DNA of 64,000 bases, taken from Flabesymbios commensalis (taxonomy: Eukaryota; Annelida; Polychaeta; Terebellida; Flabelligeridae). Below are positions 63,558 to 64,000 of the stretch, piece after piece; the stretch's first letter is position 1; each line of letters begins with the position of its first letter. The position numbers were made by a program, and so were the translations under genes. The notes below the pieces were generated by a model. It was not told the origin of the DNA and made no database searches. It saw only the letters and a program-made list of their open reading frames with translations. The stretch covers positions 23,495,250 through 23,559,249 of the forward strand of contig OZ024907.1 of the NCBI GenBank assembly GCA_964017125.1, read 5' to 3'.

Positions 63558-64000
63558 ATGTAACGCCATTTTCGAAAAAAACAGGGGTATACCATAATTC
63601 CTCACTTTTGCAGTTAGAAAAAAATATTTGGGTGTCTCTACTTATGTTTGAAGACACAAAGTGTTCATCCAGATGATCAGAAATGATATCAGTACTTTTC
63701 TCTATACCAAAAATCCAAGATGGCCGCCATATTGATATACTGAGTATGTTGAGCGATCTCTTAAAAAAAACGAAAATATGAGGTAACTATCTCGTTGTTG
63801 AGCCTAAAATGTATTTTTTTTCTAAACCCATGGAGTCTAGCACTTATTTAGATCTCCAATATTTTATTATATTGAATTTATCAACATAAATCCCACATAG
63901 TTTAATGTTATGTAACACCATATAACGTCATTTTTCCCAAAAAAAACAAGAGTATACCCCAATTCCTCACTTTTGCAGTTAAAAAAAAAATTGGTGCCTC
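63558..64000. repeat. Direct repeat pair, ~80 bp, 360 bp apart
   Basis: 63558-63639 and 63919-64000 share TAACG(C/T)CATTTT, AAAAAAACA, GTATACC, AATTCCTCACTTTTGCAGTT and GGTG(T/C)CTC. The second copy runs off the window, so a longer tandem series may continue beyond. Confidence 0.7.

Larger units (their letters stand above)
60426..64000. other. Mostly unassigned sequence, probably paralogue intron
   Basis: No exon recognised on either strand. Contains a 14-base C run (62046-62059), AAGATGG-type words at 61180, 63544 and 63718, and short direct repeats at 62995-63030 (TCTTTCATTTCAGATTAA twice) and 63155-63215 (GTCATCTTAACTTCAAAC twice). Confidence 0.45.

Overview
The window is AT-rich, intron-bearing and crowded with transposons. 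It fits an animal nuclear genome, most likely a marine invertebrate: several APE-type LINEs with SGNH-esterase ORF1 proteins, tRNA-derived SINEs, many TIR elements, and one typical animal lipid-transfer gene. Species cannot be settled from the sequence. There are no prokaryotic operons, rRNA genes or CRISPR arrays.

Host genes. The main gene is a CRAL-TRIO (Sec14-like, alpha-tocopherol-transfer/clavesin/CRALBP type) lipid-transfer protein on the minus strand, 31999 down to 10268. Its seven exons join through GT-AG introns into an unbroken 316-codon frame. Intron 1 (about 15.8 kb) holds most of the LINE and repeat material. A decayed copy of its first exon lies at 9828-9928. The last exon of a close paralogue (same length, same phase) lies at 58813-58952, so the window cuts through a tandem cluster of these genes.

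Layout. 1-3490: tandem 1.52-kb repeat. 5321-6923: TIR element carrying a SINE. 8010-8715: degenerate tandem repeats. 9828-16045: decayed exon 1, then exons 7 to 2 with TIR elements in the introns. 16888-24826: a LINE whose ORF1 is split by a 2.1-kb TIR element that itself holds a 1.3-kb TIR element. 26500-29460: dispersed repeat, GC-rich islands, SINE-like sequence. 29775-31355: second LINE, interrupted by a 424-bp MITE. 31846-31999: exon 1. 32833-37248: two LINEs head to head. 38976-51041: an LTR retroelement with 2.46-kb LTRs and a gag-only interior on the minus strand, one LTR holding a 4.1-kb DNA transposon. 51515-57650: second copy of the dispersed repeat, split by a 4.8-kb array of 1084-bp units. 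57660-58425: inverted copy of the first repeat. 58813-58952: paralogue exon. 59124-60425: SINE split by a 1.09-kb TIR element. 60426-64000: little recognisable.

The most interesting structure is the 52012-56836 array. It starts and ends exactly on the inverted termini of a 489-bp MITE-like module and is flanked by a 4-bp ACAA duplication. The matching empty site is present in the inverted repeat copy near 27255, so the whole array appears to have inserted as one composite unit.
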